From NCBI GenBank assembly GCA_902779845.1, contig CACZCZ010000006.1, positions 32,887 through 96,886 of the forward strand: 64,000 nt of DNA, read 5' to 3'. The notes under the pieces were generated by a model. It saw only the letters and a program-made list of their open reading frames with translations, did no database searches and was not told where the DNA came from. A program made the position numbers and the translations under genes. The DNA is from an uncultured Bacteroidales bacterium (lineage in GTDB: Bacteria; Bacteroidota; Bacteroidia; Bacteroidales; Bacteroidaceae). Positions within the stretch are counted from its first letter, which is position 1, and each line of letters begins with the position of its first letter. Of the stretch, positions 41,501 through 44,343 are shown piece after piece.

Positions 41501-42894
41501 GCTATGTGTATGGCGACACCCATGTAACGCTGAACGAGGGCCTCATCGGCCACTCGCTCTATGGCGCCGGTAAGGGTAAAGGTACTTATACGAAGTCGTT
41601 GAACAAGATAGGTGGCGATGGCACTTATGATGCCAAGATATACAGCCTCATTGCCGGTAAGGTATTTGGTAATACCTATGTCACCATGAATGACGGTCAC
41701 GTGGGACGTAACGTCTATGGCGGCGGTAACATGGGCTCCGTCGGTAAGGGTAACTATGCCGGTGGTACTACGGATGACTATACCTACGACAGTGAAATTG
41801 GCAAAATCATGGGTTATGGTGAGAAGATCGATGGACCTCTGTGGAGTCCTTCTGACGGATTTGATCCTAATAAACCTATTGTCATGCTTTCTGATCCTGT
41901 TCCTGGTCCTCGTAACAGACCAGTAACCAATGCTGACTACTTCCTCAGCAGCGGTAAGACCACTGTGAAGGTGCTTGGCGGTATTGTCGGTTATATTGAT
42001 TCAACAAATCCTGACGTCAGCATGAAGAACGAACTACCTTATGGTAATGTCTTCGGTGGCAGTGCCGGTGAGGCTGCACCTAATGTGGCAGATGATCCGA
42101 GCGACCTATACCTCTATAGTCCGGCATTCTTCTCCGGCTATGTCAACGAGACAGATGTCACCATCGGTGCAGAAGGCACACCTGGTCCTACCATCTATGC
42201 TTCTGTCTATGGTGGTGGTCAGGATGGTCACGTGCGTCGTGATACCAAGGTGACAGTCCTCAGCGGTGAGATTGGTAAGCCTTATGACGATACCAATATA
42301 TCACTCTTAAAGACCGATAATATTAATGACCCGCAGTGGCTGCACCGCGGTAACGTCTATGGTGGTGGTTCCGGTATCACGAAGTATGTTGCTGACATTG
42401 AAAAAATGTATGCAGCGGGCTATACTGGCGATAAGATTCCTGCATCAGACTACAGCAACTCTTCCGGTTCTGTGACCCGCTTCACCCAGGTCGACATCAA
42501 GGGCGGCACCGTCCACCGTAACGTCTATGGCGGCGGTTCATTGGGTAGTGTCGGTGCACCGAATCTCGGTCAGACCTACGACCCGTATAAGCCGGGGCAG
42601 GCCGATATTGACGGGAAACCCGTCAACGGTCCGGGTCGCCAGTCGTTGAACCTGGTTAATATCAGTGGTTCGGTAGGTACAGTTGACAGCAGTCGTGCAC
42701 ACTACGGCGGTGATGTGTTCGGTGCCGGCCGAGGCAATCCGTCGCTGAATGTTGAGCAGTTCGCTACCTCTATATGGACCCGTGTCAACCTCCTCAACGG
42801 CGCCGATGTCAAGAACAATGTGTTCGGCGGTGGCGATGCAGGTATCGTCAAGAAGAACACCGAGGTAAATGTGGGCCAGCCAAAAGGAGAATGA
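17551..42894 (+). CDS. Giant YGGG-repeat secreted protein (8447 aa)
   Basis: A single open frame of 8447 codons. The signal peptide ends at AWA, with predicted cleavage before Gln41; 17578 is an alternative start. The N-terminal ~1200 residues hold beta-trefoil-like segments (YYIKHVKTGYYV), a chitobiase C-terminal-like domain at ~250-310 (HYTLDGNDPT...TIKAIAV), and three copies of an 'LxDKxGxV ... SPLVxEY' module near residues 310, 555 and 910. A GLUG-like region lies at ~1245-1430. From about residue 2170 to the end, irregular VYGGG/VFGGG turns alternate with 'TxVxIxGGxIG' strands, probably one very long beta-solenoid. Longer superunits are duplicated within it. No enzyme motif is seen, and the C-terminus (VFGGGDAGIVKKNTEVNVGQ) has no recognisable sorting domain, unlike giant protein 1. 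Probable extracellular structural or adhesive protein; function unknown. Confidence 0.8.
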   Translation: MKVYGKFTDMFKYVIKRTNVLRNIFFSLTLMTLGASGAWAQTDFSGVYYIANEANHADATINTHWYLVPGADPQQPHYADAYFSNEYCSKNGKGDYKTSYGDPEKPFLTTYQTNRDLNSIWMISSAGDGSYYIKHVKTGYYVIYEPPYKDAIQRKSMHLESTETPGDNAKFTITGSLSGPINISPKSITSGNRFFNPATGEGNRPYYYGPSGDYFHDGMIGLWSASNGNSQWYFEETAIPPTITYDEETGKATITSVTGTTIHYTLDGNDPTAGSTTYSEAVSMDAGNTIKAIAVDGENNTSLVVSMTLKNYTYHILNKAGDVAITHTLAQPVGKPFTNSYTDIPAAIRSPYLAGEEVKFYNRSAASDQYEIHATNSTDDNIWVTYTTTLLKDKFLHLRGARALNVTLKGDYISDSGTNGSGAFAHKSSPTDDEKASSSYLWYFSGNDPYAIEIKNAATNNYWGYDTPSGTSASLTLVSESAKKKFILMSGSIDPSSGTTYERMELMAATSDANYYRVKRTDDNFSIDNVTATGDGSLQVLAYPNSSSITYNLIDKAGKVLLEVTSKSESVDLPDGFKSPLVDEYQYWKSSAFNIEGDTYTLKESPEESDKIKTITDATDGVIYVTYRVNNRVLFDETDDDAVGSIAYRLQFINGESFQQENGKDGVMASPQKAVYPYSNGDAMLYVYGKEQWDTQLASGASTRNRWLWYVVSPNSDPYHVKIMSNSAQASSHNYFRTYVVNYGGSNHVVTGVTTKNEAVDSEHDNQLPTEYMVLTGQDGHCKLVTLNTIDDGTTTERRTVTSFEQYWKNNPTTQNLLGASSVTSTESVDDAGIVLTSAQQSLLPSNWHTYQAWANAAPWTSWSDGGGGSGKKYHNKHHWFQTINMATVAGSQGEFEFVETSLEPQVILLDKHGWEIMRKPLSQTDELRKYDSPMVKEYHWYPTATKAAGYHKYTVDVDNPGIQVYYSYEDGGKTKWAPLNETYTHTSTTLADSPYDHINSTEHSGWEEQPASVKTDFYVTYDVDETYERLYTGAARKENVKPAAFLVQLGDNYAKIDGTSLGIETTLPDPITENMQWYLRTNFDIDREMGYLYAGQTGAQDDALPKDDTEAAYFSAGQNGFDPYNVQIQSVENNFYYFTTPATDSQLTGGSWEGTSTDLTLENLSFDHQHPEGYDQTTLNITNATFIVVKDAGGRWLLMPRFDNTKVVNSLTAPRLAAANAAEHNPLTFTPSPKFIHYGDELSSLNGQYILAADFDFTKKSDGTSFNFQSLGSGSAPFTGSIDGGGHTFTWLSVPLLAYADGAIVKNLILDNVRISNAEDVPNVGAIAANATGKTRIYNCGVLASESTIAKGADGYDKITSCSSTVGGSGYVGGLVGLLDGEARVINCYSYADITSGTEVGGIVGHNNVATASNNLKTMVFACMFYGNIADACGNKAPIYNGTVISNVDNGVGNFNYFRSDAPWAQDQDNIDTPNSALMAEDRFLQRFEFFRLLLNSQRELAAWWVTGEMGRKDEMKKWVLETADRTIDKPMPYPVLKAQDQYPSIINYDAEHATTTTERNKGGKLGTLTVNIQMGNGKVFGAPAGAEIKTTPLTLNITDKDPDHFNFNYNKVQLPYYNDVGTKNYSKAGGTDNTSRVVTGWKIVSITGGNPGTFTAADEWGGYNFADRHCTDKDLYSVSGRIFNQGAYWDVPEGVTAITIEPYWAKAAYVADAYPDVVYNQGMTSSKDVPNVGNGQKYTNGGIYPIAGENQTVYTSIANASNALSATSNTVYDYAVVLVGNVHQYTGKDAVIGGDKKYTVTTIDLDHDNEPDYSFMMRDDGRGVIHPLRWDFLNIVGLGMAQKSTGAKGSYNLGILIPKGWFESTNTSLFRVTQFEYEHSSKAATDALIVQGGVMEQWVSNNQKGTSNKIPYIHVGGNVWFKEFHTGCHQDKSIATLHSPISVTGGDYDEFYLTGLYRGDVTSKGDNAECYINGGRFGIVCGAGMEGIGNNNGANNTGNISWLIQNADIREFYAGGLNAAKPVTGNLSTTITNSYVGIFCGGPKFGDMSAGKTVHTTATGCTFGTYFGAGYGGNSYSRLAPKNHNSITNFPHNDKDAGNHASWNAWLAAYYKQDYSSEYGGVSTQYTYQFLPMSDNNTNVARILVDYVKFSLATTRDVTSDLTGCIVTGNFYGGGSLGKVDGNVTSTLTDCTLNGDAFGAGFSGSLPEVEVDSIGFRVEPYYYDKFGTYRKGVKGVTTTYTWSHRDVVNNTASAIDKTNHILYTPEDLTTLGTVAGTATLNIEGTTTVAGNVYGGGESSDVTDKKGEKEAAVVVNVNSGTISHDVYGGGKGETTTVSGNITVNIGAKSGEAPSVTYTGNGTVNGDVYGGSALGNVNATKEAGYDYETDPNANIAATAGKATLVNIYGGTVNGNVFGGGRGALAVGTSGNPGYKPAIDARNFTNTAITMEGGTVNTAVYGGSNINGVLKGSSTVTIIGGTVGTAPTLEKPTITNVVFGGGFGEPTLVNGDVTVNIGTSGLESSGAILNGNIYGGGALGNVNTSKPASELVFDPSKKVNVNLYKGTIHGNVYGGGLGQQAKDAVLYENVTEYNTAKGTSLDAAAFAALSDAEKTKTEAESAVEAYVGGDVKVLLDGATLTYSVPNPKTGQVFGGNNLNGTPKGHILVHVKRTVPVEGQTYDVAAVYGGGNEADYNPTNDDYAEVVIEGCSVTSIQEVYGGGNAAAVPATEVWVLAAKKIENLFGGGNGVLGADHAAHVGFHRNDDLTKSDYANGSGKTFVNLVGGTIQNVFGGSNSNGDIREGANILMPKQSDYAGTAVLNSPESCTLNVEHIYGGGKNADMSGGTNIVLGCMPDEWIGEIYAGAQNADVTGDVSLTITSGKFYRVFGGNKDGGMLKGSIKVNIEETGECDVPIVIGELYGGGNLAGYSIYGYKNTGTIEAPVWVPRTKAEYNTWYASLSEEDKAKPENQPYDNPQLNVRAFTSIGKIFGGGFQALMIADPQVDIDVVKGSHAATARAEETIENVPIKKKNESTGEIEDATITLHFPAHEENKIGAIEHVFGGGNLAEVIGDATVNIGTETTAVFITEPKHLGTKGTDYTERGDGKFEATVEGAIITGSVYGGGNEANIDGNTQVNICAKWNEDNTKYQRVAPGTAGVSIAQDVFGAGKGIDTDATTALVSGNTTIVMMDGEVKQSVYGGGQLSQVGHDTNILIGGGTIGKNKEGDIYYGGATWGNVYGAGLGSESGVGFGLVKGNTNITIQNTMDGETLVSSPTIYHNIYGGGALASVGDFTFDGTTGLPNGLNPENTNTGKATLIISGGTIGIDGHENGMVFGSSRGLIDAPKTIYDKLAWVYDTDVEIGAEGAATGPTLHGSLYGGGENGHVLNDASVTMIIGTVGNPAEFYAYRGNVYGAGCGTDMYYSSTIPDGHTVHDGAGDKYNPLAGFVGHNASVTINGGNVANNVYGAGSMGKVGGSTSVIINTNGAIGVEGAPEGGNVYGAARGELDLTGKIPDGYQADDFSSVTSSSVTLTKGTVRGSLYGGGKAGVVHGPVTVNLNGGTVEHDAYGGGALAKANTQYHATEHPDYITTVNLGNSTQGSNIVGNLYGGGLGQLAADAVLYADETEYNAAKGTSLDAAAFAALSVAEKTKTPAKTNVEADVKGPITVTVTKGLATNVFGCNNVNGSPQSTVTVNINGTDAPDDVTRPLPIRNVYGGGNMAAYTYTDSSHPQNLQVNITGGTMDNVFGGGLSADVYGGINVNVSGGTIKNDVYGGGALANTNTGNTLEAAGNNTNYYFEVKHLKYVEDDAEKASSVVGYYEDAAGNTPTTDDKAHSGKTYYKQTILSAKAHRDVTSGTTYKTIVSLTGGVIGNAYGGGLGQLTAGGATTGEGAVQAMVYGDVDVTVNGAAFTAVVEPSAKNAPVTGRVFGCNNINGTPKGSVTVRVNSTRRIDGGNHTLGDFEIQGVYGGGNLSDYAPETYDKDTEFGQRSRVIIDGCEETSISKVYGGGNAAVVPYTDVTIEGAFEIGYVFGGGNGGDMIYKNGTWIDNTGADVPGYTHVLLKGGTIGQAFGGSDSRGSVGGSEILQETGGSCPLRLVNLYGAGNGEEASSVGDITVDVSGCGEYSEIQNVFGGSYKANITGSVTLNIKSGIFTSVYGGNDRMGSIGGNITINIEETDNCDKPIIIQNLYGGCYQTPYPGANARTYKGSGDVKDDANYNPFTSGKLTVNVKSATRIDKIYGGSEEGDVTGETEININMIKGSMSGHSGVTLPSYYAETGASIPGNITVAPAMGWIEAHVYFPTPAESAAGRERSSVEGYYTKDVFTVASGTAEAEVTYYELNDGDYTPVSPTPSVGADVSSYYTKSEGEYVRVSGSAKKGYTYYKQVVQGTIADRIGTIGDVFGGGNLGKVTGNTTINIGTATSVTMNTETDNPDTDDIDERVHTVLGADITGDVFCGGNQADVTGNTNLNIGVTYNEANSRYEAVAEGTEKVKIAGDVFGGGKGIADSFRCDKGMIGVVDTNTGAPEDSDKGTHVRIGNGTIGNGTKGGNVYGGGKVGRVEFHTNVTVGYAYGATSEPEIKGNVFGAGQGVSTHGYAALVRGNTTVTVDGNAKIGKSVYGGGEIASVGRYTVAQTAEEAAAHGVEIGMPYSLANSGSGICTVTVGGDAEIGPNSMTMPTFTGHVFGGGKGVLPYEGFVEPNKPWRILPSGTTEYYSDEDSYLKYVETLALATQTDVTIGGNAFVKGSVYGGSENGIVQHDTHVLIAGGQIGCGKNTTVRHPDGVWAADYTPTAETDLECASWGYGLAASAADKFAPYDKYANEAGYDSKGGRTTGDDGHTYYGNVYGGGSGKDPYKPGKWHRKAGLVAGNTQVDITGGHILTSMYGGNEMTDMGLYSNDPDHGTPTVPVSGGKCTINMVGGTLGVPRTVARMIAHPVTCYLFGAGKGDPRTFFNTWTNVIETEVNISGTARIYGSTFGGGEDGHVITNSTTNIGGTVNIDLNGDGDTADEGETFTAQSGLKIGTTGTSYVDGNVFGGGRGYSGTALTAGSTGGNVTVNISGGTMLGSIYGGGRLASVGIGFTPATDHSYGQLHDDDNSHTYGHVTINISGENTVIGNGTTEAGTGHSVGGNVFGGSMGRITLLDKTLNPLWPKLAVVKTSEISITGGTIWNSVYGGSEYGIVRDKATVTIGGTRNSTGVVTPSGTPTIHGSVYGGGYGSDDTTPTLITAGEYATGQDYIFTPMIWTGCVSGDTEVNIAGGTVKKNVYGGGEIASVGLINCHVVEDANGDITIGTKKYRYTNLTKHADIQGTGTEEEAYGFALSWPYKFEYIPADPKSDHVGGKATVNVTGGHIGSTTWDDRTGYVFGGSKGQVAFEGITDIHKQRYIEGLCANVRETKVNVKYSTTPSDKTPSNIGAEANCIMGAVYGGGEDGHVYENAAVNITNGLIGLSVYGGGKGEGTFTGTKYVYNESTKTWTLTDNVPNMPSWTAGKVYGNTSITMSDGHVMGNVYGGGNLGSVGKGNYAGGTDDYYPAGYGETLQNAPLWTKSESFNPEATITDSNKPTSMADYFLSSGKCTISITGGTVGTLNGLYGYVYGTSNGTPTGMVFGGSRGRAAQDVGKLSPRYNYAPDFFLGYVNNTDVTIGTRNAATGPTIYGQVFGGGRDGHVRGSAKVEVNSGTIGQTYDQSEGYSDESLRDYQRYHRGNVYGSGSGLGTWNGTNHGTSSGSVTRNTTVDIYGGTIYNNVYGGGAMATVGPPKITKPDFAPENWSKCTVNIYGGTIGSGKEYESVYMSDFDKYGYGGCVYGGSRGDRGGVPGDLADGETIESYATVLWTEVNINPHPSDRTKDAIIAGNVYGGACGGQIKKDTKVNLTGGTITHDAYGGGQGTADIAADVLGNTTVKLNEGVANKEDAKGCIVNKVFGCNDLNGTPKGHVLVHVYATQTDGQNKVSTKAALPPAYSENKASDEGYKAWLNRLKTEATQEGGLASDNTVITAANDLLTSLSSTEEEDLTDANKTAITNAAKAIDDAMNGLYDSYGYDVAAVYGGGDLAPYEPTSSEEKTEVIIEGCDVTSIRQVYGGGNAASVPATDVTVKSCYIIDELFGGGNGKDNYQKDGKWYENPGAHIGYTQFATYDTSGSHGTGADKANKYTAIVPREADDTQVGADAAKAYRQEHYRYGTGVASSLINGGHVHKSYGGSNEKGNISGEINSQIQQVGTCPIVTDGTYGGSKSADTDATIIVVLDCVENGSDFYGGSYKANINSDVNIHITNGNYTKVFGGNDRAGTINGKITITIEEYGCTPIRIGELYAGGNLAPYSVYGFKTETENALDENGQPYQEDGVYVQQRIPYRAGEVGARTTPYWDPRINIISATEIGAIYGGGYGATATLIGNPHINVNMTEGKIRSKYNDYKTEYATLYPTYDGTGEDKNRVIPIGTIGSIYGGGNLASVEGDTYLEIGTGQWIASWDANGNPVWESTTTGGDKYSYKEKVPAVYYSQAECDTYNSNSANNVTGYIASGTALSADQVEAVKAALGTSYVAGAELMTKDANAYNATLSGARLTSQIKTGAVYYTQEEIDAAQEGDPAYGKTTSDIKTPAVYYTQAECDEYNKSLPNYIAKHKKLTAEEATRVNTALTPSYVSGNAITAADANAYNATLPNALKTTDVKTAAVWAWYDADGDEVTTPLDLDSRNAATITGNVFGGGKGVAESTGSTAFTCPKGMIGVDGDGIDYPEGGTSVVIANGKVGTLDNNNKLVAGTGNVYGGGEVGRVEKNTVVTIGMTPKEGETIEDTKFKPTVYGSVFGAGKGVATHGYSALVRGNSTVTIQGFAKVGESVYGGGEIASIGRYNVVDGIPTSLKNENSGNCIVTVLDNAEIGPNEMTMFHVDESGNIVANDQPDNSGHVFGAGKGAMPVADYTTAQHMTNENEMAGFTSEADYLKYIETLGLATQTKVRIGGRAFVKGDVFGGSEQGFVQHDTHVVIEGDCQIGNGYVQMNADGVYLARKSRYSLNRRYTDTEWSDGHLTGVAGYENSLPECASWEYGQATGADKYAAHDIYANDYDSKGGRTIADNGSTFYGNVFGGGSGYFPYKAGTWHWKAGDVGGNTIVDIKGGHILTNVYGANELTNVAGKSTINMSGGTIGVPRTLGQIAAHPVTCYLFGGGKGDHRVLFNKETNVQDVEVNISGGWIYGSVFGGGEDGHVMRDVKMTISEGTVETPTYADYYAGRATKIGTWGTSYVDGNVFGGGRGFSGDAYTAGNVAGSINLTISGGTMLGSVYGGGRLGTVGYDLKASNEEGYGEMSTDANRGHVEINISGGTIGNDYEYKYVPTDVADLATWQTTNNVPQTTYESTTDTSTEPDTYTHRLLHTRGGNVYAGGMGRREKLGSSTDPITVVDWRKLGNVKSTKLTITGGTIKSNVYGGGEYGAVRGNHMVDGVALSTEVNITGGTIGTEIKDDASKVMYTFGSVFGGGTGTVSDVTATTAVADADKLGAYVTDNTKVTVNDAVVRGSVYGGGELSAVGGSTDVIISGATEIGRNEVKPKTDSDPGYVMFGGWSMGNVYGGGRGHETSAVAGLVKGNTNVLIQNETADAAYAAAHDGVAEGAIISSPKVYHNVYGGGALGSVGSFFVSGASDGGTAPGNIPYGVPYWTVGPDGTTGANSTTTNTGMATVTIKGGTIGISGRDNGMVFGSSRGDIAAPTGSPTPMDPYNKVAWVRATAVTIGTEGGNRTTPLVRGSVYGGGENGHNYQNATVNILSGTIGIPDINPATGEAEEWWDFGAEGRTADQTAALNTEYRAYRGNVYGAGDGFDTYTLGGKKHHNPRAGMVGGSTVVNIKGGHIGRSVYGAGAMASMGNITNATDTLDVSTGVPGAGTAKHSSVTNSFALSWPYKFEFAPMTGKCTVNVTGGHIGTLNVDGGDVYGSARGEAGDRYEMAHFAYANETVVNIDYPETAEMTSDIETNYDIPCITGSVHGSGENGYVYGDTHVTLNEGLIGHSLYGAGKGKGTYTKSLNKIGGDGTYDAKIYSLIAGKVFGNTYVTMNDGHVGRNVYGGGNMGSVGKGNYAGGTTDDYTYDSEIGKIMGYGEKIDGPLWSPSDGFDPNKPIVMLSDPVPGPRNRPVTNADYFLSSGKTTVKVLGGIVGYIDSTNPDVSMKNELPYGNVFGGSAGEAAPNVADDPSDLYLYSPAFFSGYVNETDVTIGAEGTPGPTIYASVYGGGQDGHVRRDTKVTVLSGEIGKPYDDTNISLLKTDNINDPQWLHRGNVYGGGSGITKYVADIEKMYAAGYTGDKIPASDYSNSSGSVTRFTQVDIKGGTVHRNVYGGGSLGSVGAPNLGQTYDPYKPGQADIDGKPVNGPGRQSLNLVNISGSVGTVDSSRAHYGGDVFGAGRGNPSLNVEQFATSIWTRVNLLNGADVKNNVFGGGDAGIVKKNTEVNVGQPKGE
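24064..42870 (+). repeat. YGGG coding repeat region of giant protein 2, with three superunit copies
   Basis: Well over a hundred VYGGG/VFGGG/VFGAG motifs occur. A higher-order unit begins with VFGxNNxNGTPKG and continues through a VYGGG(N/D) loop, a (T)SIxxVYGGGNAAxVPxT segment and an (L/V)FGGGNG segment. Copies start near 25500, 29330 and 35320. A block around 31290-33700 is re-used around 37960-39500, including 'THGYxALVRGN', 'IGxPRT' and 'AHPVTCYLFG'. This points to growth by internal duplication. Confidence 0.8.
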
Positions 42895-42937
42895 AGAATG
42901 ACGAATGACGAATGACGAATAAAAATAAAAAATAAAA
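42890..42937. repeat. AATGACG heptamer array between giant gene 2 and the small basic gene
   Basis: AATGAAG and three AATGACG units run across the giant-gene stop codon, followed by A-rich AATAAAA units up to the next ATG. AATGACG is the reverse complement of the CGTCATT heptamer found inside the MetH-like gene at 53170-53204. Confidence 0.8.
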
Positions 42938-43147
42938 ATGAGTAATCAATATGGCGGTGATGACATCGACAAGGTCATCCTTGAAGGTGTCACATTCAAG
43001 AAAGCGGGGCAAGGCCCCAAGCGACAGGAGCAGGGCAAGGTGAAGACGAAGGCCAAGAAGAAAGGCTATATCACCGGTGCCCATGGCTCTGCATCGGCGA
43101 AGAAAAAAGCCGATATACGGCGCGCCCGCGCCAATCGGCACAAATAA
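42938..43147 (+). CDS. Small highly basic protein (69 aa), unknown
   Basis: This 69-residue protein begins MSNQYGGDDIDKVILEGVTF and has a strongly basic C-terminal half (KVKTKAKKK, SAKKKADIRRARANRHK). It has no signal peptide or membrane segment. It lies 43 bp after giant gene 2 and is preceded by a heptamer array, and could be co-transcribed. The base composition and defined acidic-then-basic layout argue for a real gene, but I do not recognise the family. The lysine-rich tail would suit nucleic-acid or ribosome binding; this is speculation. Confidence 0.55.
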   Translation: MSNQYGGDDIDKVILEGVTFKKAGQGPKRQEQGKVKTKAKKKGYITGAHGSASAKKKADIRRARANRHK

Positions 43148-43685
43148 AAGAGCTCCACTTTCGGAAGTCTGTGTTTGACAAAGACATATAAAACCCCTCT
43201 GTGGTGGCTGAGGCCGTTAGCCTTTCGTGGCTGTTTTGCCTGTCTGTGCCTGAGAGCAAGCTCTCGCACAACAGCCAAAACAGCCACGGTGATGTTCCAT
43301 CACTCAGCCGCCACTGTGGAAAAACATCGCTTCGCTAAAAAACAGTTTTTCGGCCTCTCTTTAACTACGGAATACTGATGCCAGTCCCAGTCCAGTAGTA
43401 ATCGGCATGGAAAACTGTAACGATGTAAAAACAAAAGGGAACCGAGGTTGTCTATTAGAGAATTTTTGGGCCCACTATTTCGTGGCAGAATACTGTTTTT
43501 TCTGTTTTTCCTCTGATGCAGTCTGTGCTTTGCGAGCAAAGCCATTGCTGACTCGGGCGTTGTGCGAGAGCTTGCTCTCATGCACTGACGAACGAGCAGC
43601 AATGTTGGCCGTAGGCCACAGACAGCAGCAGAGGGGTTTTTATGGTTTTTGTTCGCTCTGCTCTACCGGGGAAAAAGCACTGGCG
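43148..43685. other. Structured intergenic block bounded by inverted repeats
   Basis: No convincing gene. Two ~85-90 bp related sequences lie in opposite orientation at 43190-43272 and 43559-43640. They share AAAACCCCTCTG at the outer edge and a 22-bp perfect match (43251-43272 against 43559-43580) inside. The left copy is itself a nested hairpin: CGTGGCTGTTTTG at 43227-43239 pairs with 43276-43288. Further small hairpins include GAGAGC-AA-GCTCTC and GCTTTG-CGAG-CAAAGC. The ~285-bp core has no clear coding potential. It may be a non-autonomous mobile element or a structured RNA. Confidence 0.6.
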
Positions 43686-44123
43686 CTAAAAGAGAGAAAT
43701 GGTTTTAGCACTCACGTCGTAGTAGTACCTCTCACATTGATCTTTGACGGGAGCGAAATTGTACAATAAACCTATAGGAGTATTGGTCAATCGCATATAA
43801 TTCCATAACTGCTGACGTTGTTCAACTCCTATGGAAGAGATGGCCTTGCATTCTACTGCAACATTTCCCTTGCATAAGAAATCCATATAGTGCTTATGCG
43901 ATAGCGGATGTCCATGATAGGTTACCTGAAAATAATATTCCTTGACAAATGGCACCTGCTTTTCCTCCAAAGACATTTTCAGAGCTTCCTGATAGATGTA
44001 CTCGTTTAACCAAGGCCCCAGTTCACGGTGAACGTCTTGACAACAACCCAAGATGTCGTAAACATGAGACTTTAGTTGTGTACACAAGTCCGTATCAGAG
44101 ATTGAGCTATTGATGATTTTCAT
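43686..44123 (-). CDS. GxxExxY-family protein (PD-(D/E)XK nuclease-like)
   Basis: A 145-residue protein when started at 44123 (MKIINSSISDTD). A longer frame reaches 44207, but its extra 28 residues look like spacer translation. The segment GPWLNEYIYQEAL is the signature of the GxxExxY family, here in the 'GPWLNEY' form. The later stretch HYMDFLCKGNVAVECKA has a D...ExK layout like the catalytic core of PD-(D/E)XK nucleases. The cellular role of this family is not established. The gene sits next to a structured, possibly mobile intergenic block, and a 16-bp inverted repeat flanks its 5' end. Confidence 0.8.
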   Translation of the reverse strand: MKIINSSISDTDLCTQLKSHVYDILGCCQDVHRELGPWLNEYIYQEALKMSLEEKQVPFVKEYYFQVTYHGHPLSHKHYMDFLCKGNVAVECKAISSIGVEQRQQLWNYMRLTNTPIGLLYNFAPVKDQCERYYYDVSAKTISLF

Positions 44124-44136
44124 AGTCTTGGTTTTT

Positions 44137-44261
44137 CGTTCGTTCTGGATGATATCCCACGGGATTGATGATATGGCTGCCGAGCTTTTATCTGGGAATT
44201 TATTCACAAGGAAAAGCCGACAGACATAACATCAGAGACGCAGTCTCATCCAGAACGAACG
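44137..44261. repeat. 16-bp inverted repeat upstream of the GxxExxY gene
   Basis: CGTTCGTTCTGGATGA at 44137-44152 is the exact reverse complement of 44246-44261, with 93 bp between the arms. It lies between the chosen start of the GxxExxY gene and the end of the AICAR transformylase gene. It may be an operator, a terminator remnant or an element end. Confidence 0.65.
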
Positions 44262-44343
44262 GGTTTTTATTTGTTTTTGTTAATCATGATTATTCGCAGC
44301 AAAGTTGACAGAGAGCAGCCTTTGCTGGTTCGCATGGCACTTT

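Noticed and set aside
24064-42870. Possible CRISPR or satellite interpretation of the regular DNA repeats
   Set aside because: The periodic words are codons of one uninterrupted frame, with variable spacing and synonymous drift. No identical repeats with unique spacers are present.
42880-42940. Frameshift truncating giant protein 2
   Set aside because: I looked for continuation of the repeat or of a sorting tail in the other frames just after 42894. Only heptamer spacer and an unrelated basic ORF follow, so no frameshift can be supported.
43175-43769. Short ORFs at 43175-43378 and 43407-43769
   Set aside because: They translate the hairpin-rich intergenic block, have no family features, and one overlaps the GxxExxY gene antisense.
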